DNA of 47,815 nt from Deltaproteobacteria bacterium (GCA_026388695.1 JAPLJH010000046.1:1-47815); one strand, 5' to 3'; shown: positions 1 through 10,441, counted from the stretch's first letter. Made by a program: numbers and translations. The notes: a model not told the origin generated them from the letters alone.

Positions 1-129
1 CTTGCCAAGCTCCGGGCCATCGGGCCGCTCAAAACCAGCGGTCAGGGTCAACCCTTCCTGCTGGTGCACCATATAGCTGATCCGGCGGCCCATCCGGCCT
101 GCGGCCCCGGCGACAATAACCTTGGTCAT
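1..129 (-). CDS. dapB: 4-hydroxy-tetrahydrodipicolinate reductase, N-terminal fragment
   Basis: Only the first 43 codons are inside the window; the rest lies beyond the left edge. The start is the ATG at 127-129 on the reverse strand. The protein begins MTKVIVAGAAGRMGRR, the Rossmann dinucleotide-binding loop typical of DapB, which reduces 4-hydroxy-tetrahydrodipicolinate with NAD(P)H in the diaminopimelate/lysine pathway. It follows dapA by 20 bp in the same direction, which is the next step of the same pathway, so co-transcription is very likely. The truncation is an artefact of the window edge. The identification rests on the loop motif plus position. Confidence 0.9.
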   Translation of the reverse strand, partial: MTKVIVAGAAGRMGRRISYMVHQQEGLTLTAGFERPDGPELGK

Positions 130-149
130 GATCTTCTCCTTTCCCTTGC

Positions 150-1031
150 TTACACCAGCCCGTAAGCGGTGATAACCTTCTTCAGCTTCTCGTTGTTGGC
201 ATCGTTCATCTTGTACAGAGGCAAGCGCGGCAGGCCGGACTTGATTTTGCCCATCATCGCCAGGGCGGTTTTGGCCGGAACCGGATTGGTGTCGATGAAC
301 ATTGCTTGCATCAACGGGAGCAGCTTATAGTGCAGCTCTTGGGCCTTGGCGATATCCCCGGCCAGGGCGGCGTCCATCATTGCGGCCATGTCTTTTGGCG
401 CCACGTTGGAGGTGACGGAGATGACCCCGGTGCCGCCGATCATCACGGTGGGCATGGAGGTGAAATCATCGCCGGACATGACGACAAAATCTTTGGGGCA
501 GAGGCGGATGACCTGGCTGATCTGGTTGAGATCGGCGGTGGCCTCCTTGATCCCCACGATATTGGCGATCTGGGCGCAGCGGGCCACGGTCTCGGGCAGC
601 ATGTTGACGCTGGTCCGGCTCGGTACGTTGTAGAGGATGATGGGGATGTCCACCGCCTCGGCCACCGCCTTGAAGTGCTGGTAAAGCCCTTCCTGGGAAG
701 GCTTGTTGTAGTAAGGGGTGATCATCAGGGCGCCATCTGCCCCGGCCTCCTTGGCCGCGCGGGTTAGCTCGATGGATTCGCTGGTGCTGTTGGAGCCGGT
801 TCCGGCCAGCACCGGCACCCTGCCTGCAACGGTTTTGACGGTCAGTTCCACCACCCGGCGGTGCTCGGCATGGCTCATGGTGGCGGATTCGCCGGTGGTG
901 CCGCACGGAACAATGCCATGGGTGCCTCCGGCAATCTGGAACTCGATGAGATCCTTCAACCCCTGCTCGTCCAGCTTGCCATCAATGAACGGGGTGACGA
1001 TGGCGACAAAGGCTCCGCGAAACTTGCTCAT
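150..1031 (-). CDS. dapA: 4-hydroxy-tetrahydrodipicolinate synthase
   Basis: Cytosolic TIM-barrel lyase that condenses pyruvate with aspartate semialdehyde, the first committed step of DAP/lysine synthesis. The 293-aa length is normal. Visible family features are the GTTGE loop at residues 44-48, the catalytic tyrosine Y134 in ILYNVPSRTS and the Schiff-base lysine K162 in GIKEATADL. The ATG is preceded by an AGGAGG-like site (reverse complement of the bases just above 1031). It lies 48 bp downstream of dapF and 20 bp upstream of dapB in one minus-strand run, so it is probably expressed with lysA and dapF. Nothing in the protein looks unusual. Confidence 0.97.
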   Translation of the reverse strand: MSKFRGAFVAIVTPFIDGKLDEQGLKDLIEFQIAGGTHGIVPCGTTGESATMSHAEHRRVVELTVKTVAGRVPVLAGTGSNSTSESIELTRAAKEAGADGALMITPYYNKPSQEGLYQHFKAVAEAVDIPIILYNVPSRTSVNMLPETVARCAQIANIVGIKEATADLNQISQVIRLCPKDFVVMSGDDFTSMPTVMIGGTGVISVTSNVAPKDMAAMMDAALAGDIAKAQELHYKLLPLMQAMFIDTNPVPAKTALAMMGKIKSGLPRLPLYKMNDANNEKLKKVITAYGLV

Positions 1032-1079
1032 AATTTCCTCCTGTGTGTCTCTCTCAAAAGCAAAAAAGGGGATGGTCCC

Positions 1080-1922
1080 TTACGATTTCATTCTCAGCGC
1101 TTCGGCATGCAGCCGACCTTCGTAGATAAAATTGGCCGGTCCTTCCAGAAAGACGTCGGCAATCTCCTGGCCGGCAAGGGAGAAATGGATGGTCAGTTCT
1201 TCGCCGCCCGAGGTGGTCACTGCCACCGGCGACTGCACCTGGCCACGAAGCCCGGCGATGATGGCTGCGGCCACGGCTCCGGTGCCGCAGGCCAGGGTTT
1301 CCCCTTCGACCCCGCGCTCGTAAGTGCGGACGATCAGCCCGTTGCCCGCCTGCTGCTGCACGAAATTGACATTGGTCCCGGCAGGCTGGAAATGCTCATG
1401 GAAGCGGATCAGTCTGCCCCATTCGAGAACCGGGGCCTGCGCAATGTCTTTCATGAAAAGCACGGCGTGGGGCACCCCGGTGTTGAGGCTGTGCACCATC
1501 TGCTCCTGGCCGTTGACCATGATCTTTTCCTCAAGCCGTAGGCCGGTGGGGGCGGTCATCCTGAGCTTGACCGACTGGCCTGTCACCTCGGCCTCGATGA
1601 TTCCGGCCACGGTCTCAAAGCGCATCCGTGCCGGGGCGATACCCCGGTCATGGGCAAAGCGGGCGGCGCAGCGGGCGCCGTTGCCGCACATCTCGGCCCA
1701 GCTGCCGTCGGCGTTCAAAAACTGCCAGCGGAAATCCGCAGTCGTGCTGTTTTCAAGCAAGATCAGGCCATCCGCGCCCACGGAAACCCGGCGTTCGCAC
1801 ACCGCCCTGGCAAAGGCGGGCATCTCTTCCTCGGCCAGAAACGGGGTGCGGTGGTCAAGGAGGATGAAGTCATTGCCGGTGCCGCTCATCTTGGTGAAAT
1901 CAATGGGAAACTGCATGGTCAC
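1080..1922 (-). CDS. dapF: Diaminopimelate epimerase
   Basis: Converts LL- to meso-diaminopimelate for peptidoglycan and lysine. The two catalytic-cysteine motifs are visible: MCGNGARC in the N-terminal half and LACGTGA in the C-terminal half. The protein also begins with the family's MSGTGNDF segment. Length is 280 aa from a GTG at 1920-1922 that overlaps the lysA stop (GTGA, 4 bp); the ATG two codons later (1914-1916) is an equally good start. The overlap implies translational coupling to lysA, the enzyme that consumes the product. Confidence 0.96.
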   Translation of the reverse strand: MTMQFPIDFTKMSGTGNDFILLDHRTPFLAEEEMPAFARAVCERRVSVGADGLILLENSTTADFRWQFLNADGSWAEMCGNGARCAARFAHDRGIAPARMRFETVAGIIEAEVTGQSVKLRMTAPTGLRLEEKIMVNGQEQMVHSLNTGVPHAVLFMKDIAQAPVLEWGRLIRFHEHFQPAGTNVNFVQQQAGNGLIVRTYERGVEGETLACGTGAVAAAIIAGLRGQVQSPVAVTTSGGEELTIHFSLAGQEIADVFLEGPANFIYEGRLHAEALRMKS

Positions 1923-3181
1923 GCGCCCTTTCCGAGAAATTCCGGGATGCTTTCCCCCTGGATCAAGGTTTCATAGGTTTCCCTGGCCCGGATCACATGA
2001 AAAGCATCGCCATGCACCAGCACTTCGGCCACCCGGGGGCGGGAGTTGTAGTTGGAGGACATGGAAAACCCATAGGCCCCGGCGCTCATCACGGCCAGCA
2101 GCTCGTCGGCCTCCACCTTGGGCATCGGTCTTTCCCGTGCAAGAAAATCGCCGGTTTCGCAGATCGGTCCCACCACGTCGGCCACCGCTTGTTCCCGGTT
2201 GGGCCGTTCCACGGCCTGGATGTGATGGAAGGCGTCGTAGAGGCTGGGCCGGGCCAGATCGTTCATTCCGGCATCGACGATGATGAATTTCTTGAGCCCT
2301 TCCTTGGTGTACAGCACCCTGGTGACCAGCGCCCCGGCGTTGCCCACCAGCACGCGGCCCGGCTCGAGGATCAGGGTACAGTGCAGGCTGCCCAGCTCTT
2401 GCTTGATGGCCCTGGCATACTCGGATGGCAACGGCGGCTCCTCACCGTTGTAGCGGATGCCCAAGCCCCCGCCCAGGTCAAGATGGGTGATGCCGATTCC
2501 TTGTTCGGCCAAATGGGCGATGAAGCCCTTCACCTTGGCCAGGGATTCGACAAAGGGTGAAACTAAAGTGAGCTGTGAGCCAATGTGGCAGCTCACCCCC
2601 TTGATTGCAATATTGGCCATCTTGCTGGCCGCGAGATACACCCGCAGCGCGTCGCCGATGGGGATGCCGAACTTGTTCTTGGCCAGGCCGGTGGAGATAT
2701 AGGCGTGGGTCTTGGGGTCCACATCCGGGTTCACCCTAAAGGAGACCGGGGCCTTGAGGCCCATCCCTGCCGCCACCGTCTGGATCACGGCCAGCTCCTG
2801 CTCGGACTCCACATTGAGCATGAGGATACCGGATTCCAGGGCGGTGCGGATCTCTGCCGCAGTCTTGCCCACCCCCGAATAAACAATCTTGCCGGGATCG
2901 ACCCCGGCGGTGCGGGCCCGGAACAGCTCGCCGCCGGAAACGATGTCCGTGCCGCCGCCAAGGCCCGCGAAAAGACGAAGGATGGCGATGTTGGCGCAGG
3001 ATTTGGCCGCAAAGCAGGTGATATGGGGGATGTCGGCAAAGGCCTGGTCAAAGGCGGCAAAATGCCGGGTCAGGGTGGCGGCGCTGTACAGATAGAACGG
3101 GGTGCCCACCGCCTCTGCCACTGCTGATACGGCAATATCCTCGCAATAGAGGGTGTCGTTTTTATACTGAAAATCATGCAT
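1919..3181 (-). CDS. lysA: Diaminopimelate decarboxylase
   Basis: PLP-dependent fold-III decarboxylase making lysine from meso-DAP. It is 420 aa long, normal for the family. The expected motifs are present: CHIGSQ, the glycine-rich GGGLGI, EPGR for PLP phosphate binding and GPICETGDF with the active-site cysteine from the partner subunit. The PLP lysine is inferred to be K60 in the sequence FAAKSCAN, where many LysA proteins read YAxKAN, so this strand is slightly atypical. It starts 19 bp after the Fn3 lipoprotein gene and overlaps dapF by 4 bp. Confidence 0.96.
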   Translation of the reverse strand: MHDFQYKNDTLYCEDIAVSAVAEAVGTPFYLYSAATLTRHFAAFDQAFADIPHITCFAAKSCANIAILRLFAGLGGGTDIVSGGELFRARTAGVDPGKIVYSGVGKTAAEIRTALESGILMLNVESEQELAVIQTVAAGMGLKAPVSFRVNPDVDPKTHAYISTGLAKNKFGIPIGDALRVYLAASKMANIAIKGVSCHIGSQLTLVSPFVESLAKVKGFIAHLAEQGIGITHLDLGGGLGIRYNGEEPPLPSEYARAIKQELGSLHCTLILEPGRVLVGNAGALVTRVLYTKEGLKKFIIVDAGMNDLARPSLYDAFHHIQAVERPNREQAVADVVGPICETGDFLARERPMPKVEADELLAVMSAGAYGFSMSSNYNSRPRVAEVLVHGDAFHVIRARETYETLIQGESIPEFLGKGA

Positions 3182-3200
3182 GGTTCGTTATCTCAATTCT

Positions 3201-4268
3201 TCATTCTTCGCTGTACGTGGCTTCCATGGAAGACGTGCTTTCGTTGGCCGGCTTGGCCTGGTCAAAGGCGGTGACCGAGTAGTACCAGACGCCCCTGCCC
3301 TTGGGCGGTTTCGTATCCAGGAAGGAAAGACCTGCCCCGCCAACCTCGCCGATGCGTTCCGGTTTCGGGCTCTGGGCCGAGCGGCGGTAGATGCGGAAAC
3401 CCGCCAAATCCGGCTCGGCAACCGTCTCCCAGAGAACCTTGATCCCCTCGTTGGTGACCACGATCCGCACCTTCTGGGGCGGTGCCGGAGGCGTGAGGTC
3501 GCGCGGCACACCGCTTAAGGTCGGGCTTGCCATGCCGGCCGCCACGGTCCCATCATGCAGGCGCATGGCTCGGACCTTGTACAGATAGGCCTTGCTATTC
3601 CGCAACCCTTTGTCCGTATAGGCCAGGCCCTCGATCAGCTCGCCCGGCATCTCGCTAAAGGTCTCGCCGCTGTCGGTTGAGCGGGAAACCTGATAGCGGA
3701 TGGGGTCGGAAACGGTTGTCCCATCGAGCAGTCCTGTGGGCGGCTGCCAGCGCAGGGTAAGGGTCTTGTCCCCTTCCTCAATCCTGAAATTCGTCGGCGC
3801 TAGGAGCGGGGTATCCCAGACCACCGAAACGGTGTTCGAATCGTCGCTGCTGACAAACCAGCCCGCCTTGCTGCGGACCCTGTACACGTAGCGGTGATTG
3901 GGGCGCAACAGGGTCTCCTGGTAGGAAACCTGGCCCTTGTCGCTGCTTTCTGCGGTGATCTCGATGGACGGGCCAAAGGGAATGGGGCAGTCGGCACAGT
4001 AGTCCTTGCTGGGGATAACGGCCCGCAGCAGTTCAAATTTCTCGATCCGGTACGGCAGACGGTCGCCTTCCACGGTTGAGCGGGGATAGGACCAGGAGAG
4101 CTCCACCCCTTTTTCATCCAGATGATAGCGCAGATCGGTGATGGGCGCGGGCATCACGGTATCGGGCGGTACGGGCCGGGTCTTCTTGCCGCAACCGGCC
4201 AAGCCCGCGGCGAAAACCATTGCCAAGGCCACAACAAGGATGTGTCTGCCCATCGATCCGGATCTCAT
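3201..4268 (-). CDS. Fibronectin type III lipoprotein with LptM-like N-terminus
   Basis: A 355-aa secreted lipoprotein. An N-terminal hydrophobic stretch (about residues 8-22) ends in the lipobox LAGC with acceptor C26, followed by GKKTRPVPPD. The rest resembles two or three fibronectin type III modules: proline-rich strands such as APITDLRY, LTLRWQPPTG and LTPPAPPQKV, with repeated tyrosine-rich strands. The start ATG overlaps the argH stop (ATGA, 4 bp); a second ATG five codons in is also possible. It sits immediately before lysA, where many Proteobacteria encode the small lipoprotein LptM (YifL), and the residues after the cysteine resemble that family. The function is not known; a periplasm-facing, membrane-anchored role is inferred. 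Confidence 0.8.
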   Translation of the reverse strand: MRSGSMGRHILVVALAMVFAAGLAGCGKKTRPVPPDTVMPAPITDLRYHLDEKGVELSWSYPRSTVEGDRLPYRIEKFELLRAVIPSKDYCADCPIPFGPSIEITAESSDKGQVSYQETLLRPNHRYVYRVRSKAGWFVSSDDSNTVSVVWDTPLLAPTNFRIEEGDKTLTLRWQPPTGLLDGTTVSDPIRYQVSRSTDSGETFSEMPGELIEGLAYTDKGLRNSKAYLYKVRAMRLHDGTVAAGMASPTLSGVPRDLTPPAPPQKVRIVVTNEGIKVLWETVAEPDLAGFRIYRRSAQSPKPERIGEVGGAGLSFLDTKPPKGRGVWYYSVTAFDQAKPANESTSSMEATYSEE

Positions 4269-5671
4269 GGCGTAATCCCCAAGGTTTTTTCCGCCTGCTT
4301 CAGGGCCTTGGCCACCATCTTGCCCGAGGTGCCGCCCAGGGATACCCGGCTCTTGACCGAGCCCTCGATGGAGAGCACCTTGAAAACATCGGCCTCGATG
4401 ACCTCGGAGAATTTCTGCAGCTCTGCCAGCTTCAACTCGGTGAGCTCCTTGCCCTTGCCGATGGCATAAGCGACGGTGCGGCCGACAATGGCGTGGGCCT
4501 GGCGGAAGGGGATGTTCTTCAATACCAGATAGTCGGCCAGGTCGGTGGCGGTCATGTAGCCGCCGCCAAGGCCTTTGGCCAATCGGGCCTCGTTGAAGGT
4601 GAGGTTAGCGAGCAGTTGGGCCATGATCGCCACGGACTGGGAAACCGTGTCCACCGTGTCGAACAGCGGCTCCTTGTCTTCCTGCAGGTCGCGGTTATAG
4701 GTCATGGGCAGGCCCTTGAGCAGCATCAAAAGGCTCATGAGATTGCCCACCACCCGGCCGCTCTTGCCCCGGATCAGCTCGGGGATATCCGGGTTTTTCT
4801 TCTGGGGCATGATGGAGCTGCCGGTGCAGAAGCTGTCCGCCAGGGTCACGAAGGAAAACTCCTCGGTGGTCCACAGCACCAGCTCTTCGGACAACCGGCT
4901 CAGGTGGATCTGAACCAGGCTGGCCGCACTCATGAACTCGATGATGAAATCCCGATCCCCCACCGTGTCCATGCTGTTGGCGGTGACCTTCGGAAAACCC
5001 AGCTCCTTGGCGACAAACTCTCTGTCAATGGGCAGGCCGGTGCCGGCCAGGGCTGCGGCCCCAAGGGGCATGACATTGATCCGCTTCAGGCCATCGCTGA
5101 GGCGCTCCCGGTCGCGACCAAACATCTCATAATAGGCCAGCATATGGTGGGCCACCAGCACCGGCTGGGCCCGTTGCATGTGGGTGTATCCGGGCATCAC
5201 CGCATGCTCGTATTTCCGGGCCAGCACCACGCAGGCCTTTTGCAGCTCGGCGAGCAGCGCGATGAGGTTGCGGCATTCTTCCCGCAGGTAGAGGCGCACA
5301 TCCAGAGCCACCTGATCGTTGCGGCTTCGGGCGGTGTGCAGCTTTTCCCCGGCCGGGCCGACTTTTTCCACCAGAGTCTTTTCGATATTCATGTGAATAT
5401 CTTCCAGCTCCGGCCTGAAGACAAAGGAGCCGGACTCGATCTCCCGTTCAATCTGGCCGAGGCCCTTGACGATCTGGTCCCGCTCCTTGACGCTGATCAA
5501 GCCCTGCTTGGCCAGCATCTTGGCGTGCGCCCGGCTGCCAGCGATGTCATGCCTGTACAGCCTGGCATCGTAATGGATGGAGGCGGTAAAAGCCGCCACC
5601 GAGGCTGCGGTCTTTCCCGCGAACCTGCCGCCCCATAGTGCCGGGTTATGGGTGTTTTTTGCCGAAGACAT
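4265..5671 (-). CDS. argH: Argininosuccinate lyase
   Basis: Cleaves argininosuccinate to arginine and fumarate, the last step of arginine synthesis. The 468-aa length is typical. The fumarase/aspartase superfamily signature GSSIMPQKKNPD is intact, as is the TARSRND region (here HTARSRNDQVALD) that binds substrate. The protein starts MSSAKNTHNPALWGGRF, matching the usual LWGGRF opening. It is downstream of argG, separated by a 136-bp spacer that carries an inverted-repeat element, and overlaps the next gene by 4 bp. No strong Shine-Dalgarno sequence is visible before the ATG. Confidence 0.97.
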   Translation of the reverse strand: MSSAKNTHNPALWGGRFAGKTAASVAAFTASIHYDARLYRHDIAGSRAHAKMLAKQGLISVKERDQIVKGLGQIEREIESGSFVFRPELEDIHMNIEKTLVEKVGPAGEKLHTARSRNDQVALDVRLYLREECRNLIALLAELQKACVVLARKYEHAVMPGYTHMQRAQPVLVAHHMLAYYEMFGRDRERLSDGLKRINVMPLGAAALAGTGLPIDREFVAKELGFPKVTANSMDTVGDRDFIIEFMSAASLVQIHLSRLSEELVLWTTEEFSFVTLADSFCTGSSIMPQKKNPDIPELIRGKSGRVVGNLMSLLMLLKGLPMTYNRDLQEDKEPLFDTVDTVSQSVAIMAQLLANLTFNEARLAKGLGGGYMTATDLADYLVLKNIPFRQAHAIVGRTVAYAIGKGKELTELKLAELQKFSEVIEADVFKVLSIEGSVKSRVSLGGTSGKMVAKALKQAEKTLGITP

Positions 5672-5713
5672 AAGGTGTTGCCTGGGTTAGTTGTGATGCA
5701 CTTTTCAGTTTTT

Positions 5714-5792
5714 CGTCATCCCGCCGAAAGCCGGAATCCAGTATTTTCGGGTTGCTGCAACTACCTGGACCCCGGCTTTCTCCGGGGTGACG
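5714..5792. repeat. Imperfect inverted repeat between argG and argH
   Basis: Two 28-base arms (5714-5741 and 5765-5792) are near-complementary around a 23-base loop. The left arm begins CGTCATCCCGCCGAAAGCCG and the right arm ends CTTTCTCCGGGGTGACG. The sequence style matches the widespread REP-like repeats of the form GTCATTCCCGCGAAAGCGGGAATCCAG. It could fold into a stable hairpin in the argG-argH transcript. The T-run following it lies on the plus strand, so it is not a canonical intrinsic terminator for the minus-strand genes. Confidence 0.75.
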
Positions 5793-5807
5793 GCTTTTTT
5801 TGAGCTA

Positions 5808-7025
<1,218 letters not shown>

Positions 7026-7065
7026 TGGCCGTGTTCTCCTAAGTGTGCAGTAATGATTCAGTATT

Positions 7066-7977
7066 TCAGGCCAGATGCATGGCCAGAATAGCCTTGTGGA
7101 TATGGAGCTTGTTCTCCGCCTGGTCAAAGGCGACGCATTGCGGCCCTTCGAGTACTTCCTCGGAGATTTCTTCGTCGCGGTGAGCCGGCAGGCAATGGAG
7201 GACAATGGCCTCCGGTCTGGCCTGGGCTACCAGGGCAGCATTTACCTGATATGGGCGGAACACGGCAAGCCGCGCCTCCTGCTCGCTTTCCTGGCCCATG
7301 CTGGCCCAAACGTCGGTGTTGATCACATCCGCTTGGAGGACCGCCTCAACCGGATCGCGTACCACCCGGATGGGCTGGCTCGCCACGGCTTGGGCAGCGG
7401 CGAGAATGGCGGGGTTGGGGTCATAGCCCGCAGGACACGCCAGGGTCAGGGCAAAGCCGAAACGGGAGGCGGCCTGAATCCAGGAGTTGGCCATGTTGTT
7501 GCCATCACCCAACCAGGCGATGTGGAGCTTTGCCACCTCCCCCTTGTGCTCGATCACGGTCATGATGTCGCTCAAGATCTGGCAGGGATGGTGCAGGTCG
7601 GTGAGGGCGTTGATCACCGGCACCGAGGAATATCCGGCCAGCTCATCGACAATGGCCTGGCCATAGGTGCGGACGACCATGCCGTCCACATACCGGGCCA
7701 TGACCCGGGCCATGTCCTTGAGAGGCTCGTTGCGGGCCAACTGGGTGTCCCGGCCGGAGAGATAGATCACCTGACCGCCCAGGCCATACATGGCCGCTTC
7801 AAAGGAGACCCTGGTCCGGGTGGAGGGCTTTTCAAAGATGAGGGCCACGGTTTTCCCGGCCAGCTGCTGGTGACGAACCCCGGCCTTGGCCTCTTTTTTA
7901 AGGAGCAGGGCCTTTTCGATGTAGGCGGCCAACTGCTCTTTGCTGAAATCCTGTAATGCCAGTAGGTGCTGTGTCAT
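7066..7977 (-). CDS. argF: Ornithine carbamoyltransferase
   Basis: Transfers the carbamoyl group to ornithine to make citrulline. From the ATG at 7975-7977 the protein is 303 aa, a normal length. The carbamoyl-phosphate loop STRTRVSFE and the catalytic HCLPAHR motif are intact, and the ornithine-specific SMG loop appears as WASMGQE. The longer open frame upstream lacks family similarity. It is preceded by a 242-bp space, the longest gap inside the arg cluster, so it may have its own promoter in addition to read-through from argBD. Confidence 0.96.
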   Translation of the reverse strand: MTQHLLALQDFSKEQLAAYIEKALLLKKEAKAGVRHQQLAGKTVALIFEKPSTRTRVSFEAAMYGLGGQVIYLSGRDTQLARNEPLKDMARVMARYVDGMVVRTYGQAIVDELAGYSSVPVINALTDLHHPCQILSDIMTVIEHKGEVAKLHIAWLGDGNNMANSWIQAASRFGFALTLACPAGYDPNPAILAAAQAVASQPIRVVRDPVEAVLQADVINTDVWASMGQESEQEARLAVFRPYQVNAALVAQARPEAIVLHCLPAHRDEEISEEVLEGPQCVAFDQAENKLHIHKAILAMHLA

Positions 7978-8161
7978 CGGTTTGTTCTCTCTGCCAGCCT
8001 CCCCCACACGGTATTGTGGAAAGAAGACTCTCTCTGTTCAGGGCGTCCTGTCGGCACCACGGCGCGCGGCAGGAGTCAGGAGACCGGCTCAAAAAATGTC
8101 AGCCCAAGCATTGCCAGCGGATGACGGACAATGTCACCCCTCAGGTTGGGCCAAACTACAA

Positions 8162-8189
8162 TTCATACAAAAAAACTTTTTTTTTGCAA
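8162..8189 (-). promoter_or_regulatory. Possible argF promoter with long leader
   Basis: On the reverse strand TTGCAA (8184-8189) and TATGAA (8162-8167) are separated by 16 bases of an A-run/T-run tract. Each box matches the sigma-70 consensus at 4 of 6 positions. Transcription from here would give a leader of about 180 nt before argF, containing a possible hairpin around 8048-8076. The rest of the 7978-8219 gap holds no gene I can support. Confidence 0.3.
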
Positions 8190-8219
8190 AGGGATTTTTC
8201 GCGGAAAATGTATGGGGGG

Positions 8220-9419
8220 CTATTGGCTCAGCTCGGCAAAAACCTCGTCCAGGGCCTGGATCAGCCGGTCTATCTCGGCGCGGCTGATGATCAGCGGCGG
8301 CAGACAACGCAGCACCTTGCCCCCGGCAAAGTTCAGGAGTACCCCTTTTTCAAAAAGCCGGTTGACCATGGCCGGGCCTTGGTCAAGCCAAGCCTCGGTC
8401 AGGGGCAATCCCTGGATCAGGCCAAGCCCCCGGGCAGGGGTTGCGATGGCCGGATATTTGGCGGCCAGCCCGGTGAGTTGTTCGGCCAGATAGGCGCCCT
8501 TTGCTCGGACCTCGGCGAGAAAGCCGTCGGCCAGCATGATTTGCAAGGTTGTCACCGCGGCGGCGCAGACCACCGGGTTGCCGCCGAAGGTCGAGGCATG
8601 GCTGCCCGGCTCGAAGGCCTTGGCCACCGACTCCGTGGCCAGCATGGCGCCGATGGGCAGACCATTGCCCAAGGCCTTGGCCAGGGTGAGGATGTCGGGG
8701 GTCACCCCGCACTGCTCGTAGGCAAAGAGGGTGCCGGTGCGGCCCATGCCCACCTGGATTTCATCAAAAATCAGCAGCAGGCCGTGCTTGTCGCAGAGCT
8801 GGCGGATACCGGCCAAATACTCTTTCGCCAGGGGCCGGACCCCGCCTTCTCCCTGCAAGGGCTCGCAGAGAATGGCGCAGGTCTCCGGGGTAATCATCGC
8901 TTCCAAGGCATTGAGATCGCCGAAGGGCGCATGCCGGAAACCTTGGGGCAGCGGTTCAAAGCCCTGATGGAACTTGGCCTGGCCCGTGGCTGCTACGGTG
9001 GCCAGGGTTCGGCCATGAAAAGACCCGGCCAAGGAGATGATCTCATATTTTCCCGCAGGGCTTGCCTTGCGCGCCAGCTTGATCGCCGCCTCATTGGCCT
9101 CCGCCCCGGAATTGGCCAGAAAAACCCGGTCGGCAAAGGAATGGCTGATCAGCAGCTCGGCCAGCTCGGTTTGCGGCACCGTGTGGTAGAGGTTCGACAC
9201 ATGCACCAGGGTGGAGGCCTGTCGGCAGATCGCTTCGGTGATTGCCGGATGGCAGTGGCCCAGGCTACAGACCGCGATGCCGGCCAGGCAATCCAGATAT
9301 TCCCTGCCGTCGGCGTCCTTGAGCAGGCAGCCTTTCCCCTCGACCATCACTGCGGGATACCGGCCATAGGTGGTCATAAACGAAGCCGTGCTTTTTTCAA
9401 TCCAATCCGCATTCGCCAT
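8220..9419 (-). CDS. argD: Acetylornithine aminotransferase
   Basis: PLP enzyme converting N-acetylglutamate semialdehyde to N-acetylornithine; in some bacteria it also serves the DAP pathway. The 399-aa protein begins [14 protein letters not shown]. Class III aminotransferase landmarks include NSGAEANEAAIKLAR, the FDEIQVGMGRTG aspartate segment and the PLP lysine in LAKALGNGLPIGA. The ATG shares one base with the argB stop (TAATG), which indicates translational coupling. The open frame extends upstream over argB but that part is a shadow. Confidence 0.96.
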   Translation of the reverse strand: MANADWIEKSTASFMTTYGRYPAVMVEGKGCLLKDADGREYLDCLAGIAVCSLGHCHPAITEAICRQASTLVHVSNLYHTVPQTELAELLISHSFADRVFLANSGAEANEAAIKLARKASPAGKYEIISLAGSFHGRTLATVAATGQAKFHQGFEPLPQGFRHAPFGDLNALEAMITPETCAILCEPLQGEGGVRPLAKEYLAGIRQLCDKHGLLLIFDEIQVGMGRTGTLFAYEQCGVTPDILTLAKALGNGLPIGAMLATESVAKAFEPGSHASTFGGNPVVCAAAVTTLQIMLADGFLAEVRAKGAYLAEQLTGLAAKYPAIATPARGLGLIQGLPLTEAWLDQGPAMVNRLFEKGVLLNFAGGKVLRCLPPLIISRAEIDRLIQALDEVFAELSQ

Positions 9420-10297
9420 TATACCACCTCGGTCCCGACGCCCTGCTGGGTAAACATTTCCAGCAAGATGGCATGTTCCACCCGTCCATCGATGATGTGC
9501 GCCTTGCCGACCCCAGCCCGGACTACGCCTTGGCAGCACTTGACCTTGGGGATCATGCCCCCGGCGATGACCCCGTCTTTGATGTACTGGTCCGCCGCGT
9601 CGCAGGTCATGGAGGAGATGAGCGCGCCTGCCTTGTCCAGAACCCCGGCCACATCGGTGAGCAGGATGAGTTTTTCCGCCTTGAGTTGGGTGGCGATGGC
9701 TCCGGCCACGAGATCGGCATTGATGTTGTAGGCCTGCCCGTCTTCGCCCACGCCCACCGGGGCGATGACCGGGATGAAGTCCTGGGCGTCCAGGGTGTGG
9801 AGAATCTGCGGATTGACCGCAGTCACCTCCCCCACCCGACCGAGGTCGATGATCTCCGGCGGGGTATTTTCGGCCTGGGCCTTCAGGAGCTGCATCTTGC
9901 GTGCCTTGATCAGATCGCCGTCCCGGCCGGAAAGACCCACCGCCTTGCCCCCGTGGAAATTGATCAGGCCGACGATCTCCTTGTTCACCTTGCCCACCAG
10001 GACCATCTCCACCACATCCATGGTTTCGCCGTCGGTGACCCGCATGCCCTGAACATAGTCGCTCTTGATATTCATCTTGCCCAGGAATTTGTTGATCTGC
10101 GGTCCTCCGCCGTGCACCACCACGGGGTTGATGCCGACGTATTTCATCAAGATGATGTCCAGAGCGAAGCTCTTTTTCAGCTCCTCATCCACCATGGCAT
10201 GGCCGCCATATTTGATGACCACGGTTTTGCCGTAAAATTTCTTGATATAGGGCAAGGACTCAATGAGGGTCTTGGCTTTTTCGATACCTGTGAGCAT
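9419..10297 (-). CDS. argB: Acetylglutamate kinase
   Basis: Phosphorylates N-acetylglutamate, usually the feedback-regulated step of arginine synthesis. From the ATG at 10295-10297 the protein is 292 aa and starts [21 protein letters not shown]. The length and the long N-terminal helix before VVIKYGGHA resemble arginine-inhibited hexameric enzymes, so feedback inhibition is inferred. HGGGPQI and the ATP-binding LLTDVAGV segment are present. It is the first gene of the minus-strand arginine block, and a plausible promoter lies at 10367-10395. Confidence 0.96.
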   Translation of the reverse strand: MLTGIEKAKTLIESLPYIKKFYGKTVVIKYGGHAMVDEELKKSFALDIILMKYVGINPVVVHGGGPQINKFLGKMNIKSDYVQGMRVTDGETMDVVEMVLVGKVNKEIVGLINFHGGKAVGLSGRDGDLIKARKMQLLKAQAENTPPEIIDLGRVGEVTAVNPQILHTLDAQDFIPVIAPVGVGEDGQAYNINADLVAGAIATQLKAEKLILLTDVAGVLDKAGALISSMTCDAADQYIKDGVIAGGMIPKVKCCQGVVRAGVGKAHIIDGRVEHAILLEMFTQQGVGTEVV

Positions 10298-10366
10298 GGC
10301 CGTCTGTCTGTAATGGTTGAATGGTCTTGGGGCTGATAGCAGCCGTTTGTTATTGATAGTACGCAA

Positions 10367-10395
10367 GATATAAACCGCTGGCGGCAATCTGTAAA
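10367..10395 (-). promoter_or_regulatory. Candidate promoter for argB-argD block
   Basis: Reverse-strand TTTACA (10390-10395, 5/6 match to the -35 box) and TATATC (10367-10372, 4/6 match) lie 17 bases apart, about 70 bp upstream of the argB ATG. This is the divergent space between argB and lptA, so a promoter is expected here. I saw no complete ArgR operator pair. Confidence 0.5.
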
Positions 10396-10441
10396 GAAGA
10401 TAGGCGGTCAAAAAAATAGGCGGTCTCTTCCGGCAAAGCGA

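Noticed and set aside
4220-5638. Long plus-strand open frame opposite argH
   Set aside because: It is the antisense shadow of argH; composition is biased (H, G, Q rich) and shows no family motif.
7956-9731. 591-codon plus-strand open frame opposite argD
   Set aside because: Shadow of argD and of the argF-argD spacer; no ribosome site or protein signature.
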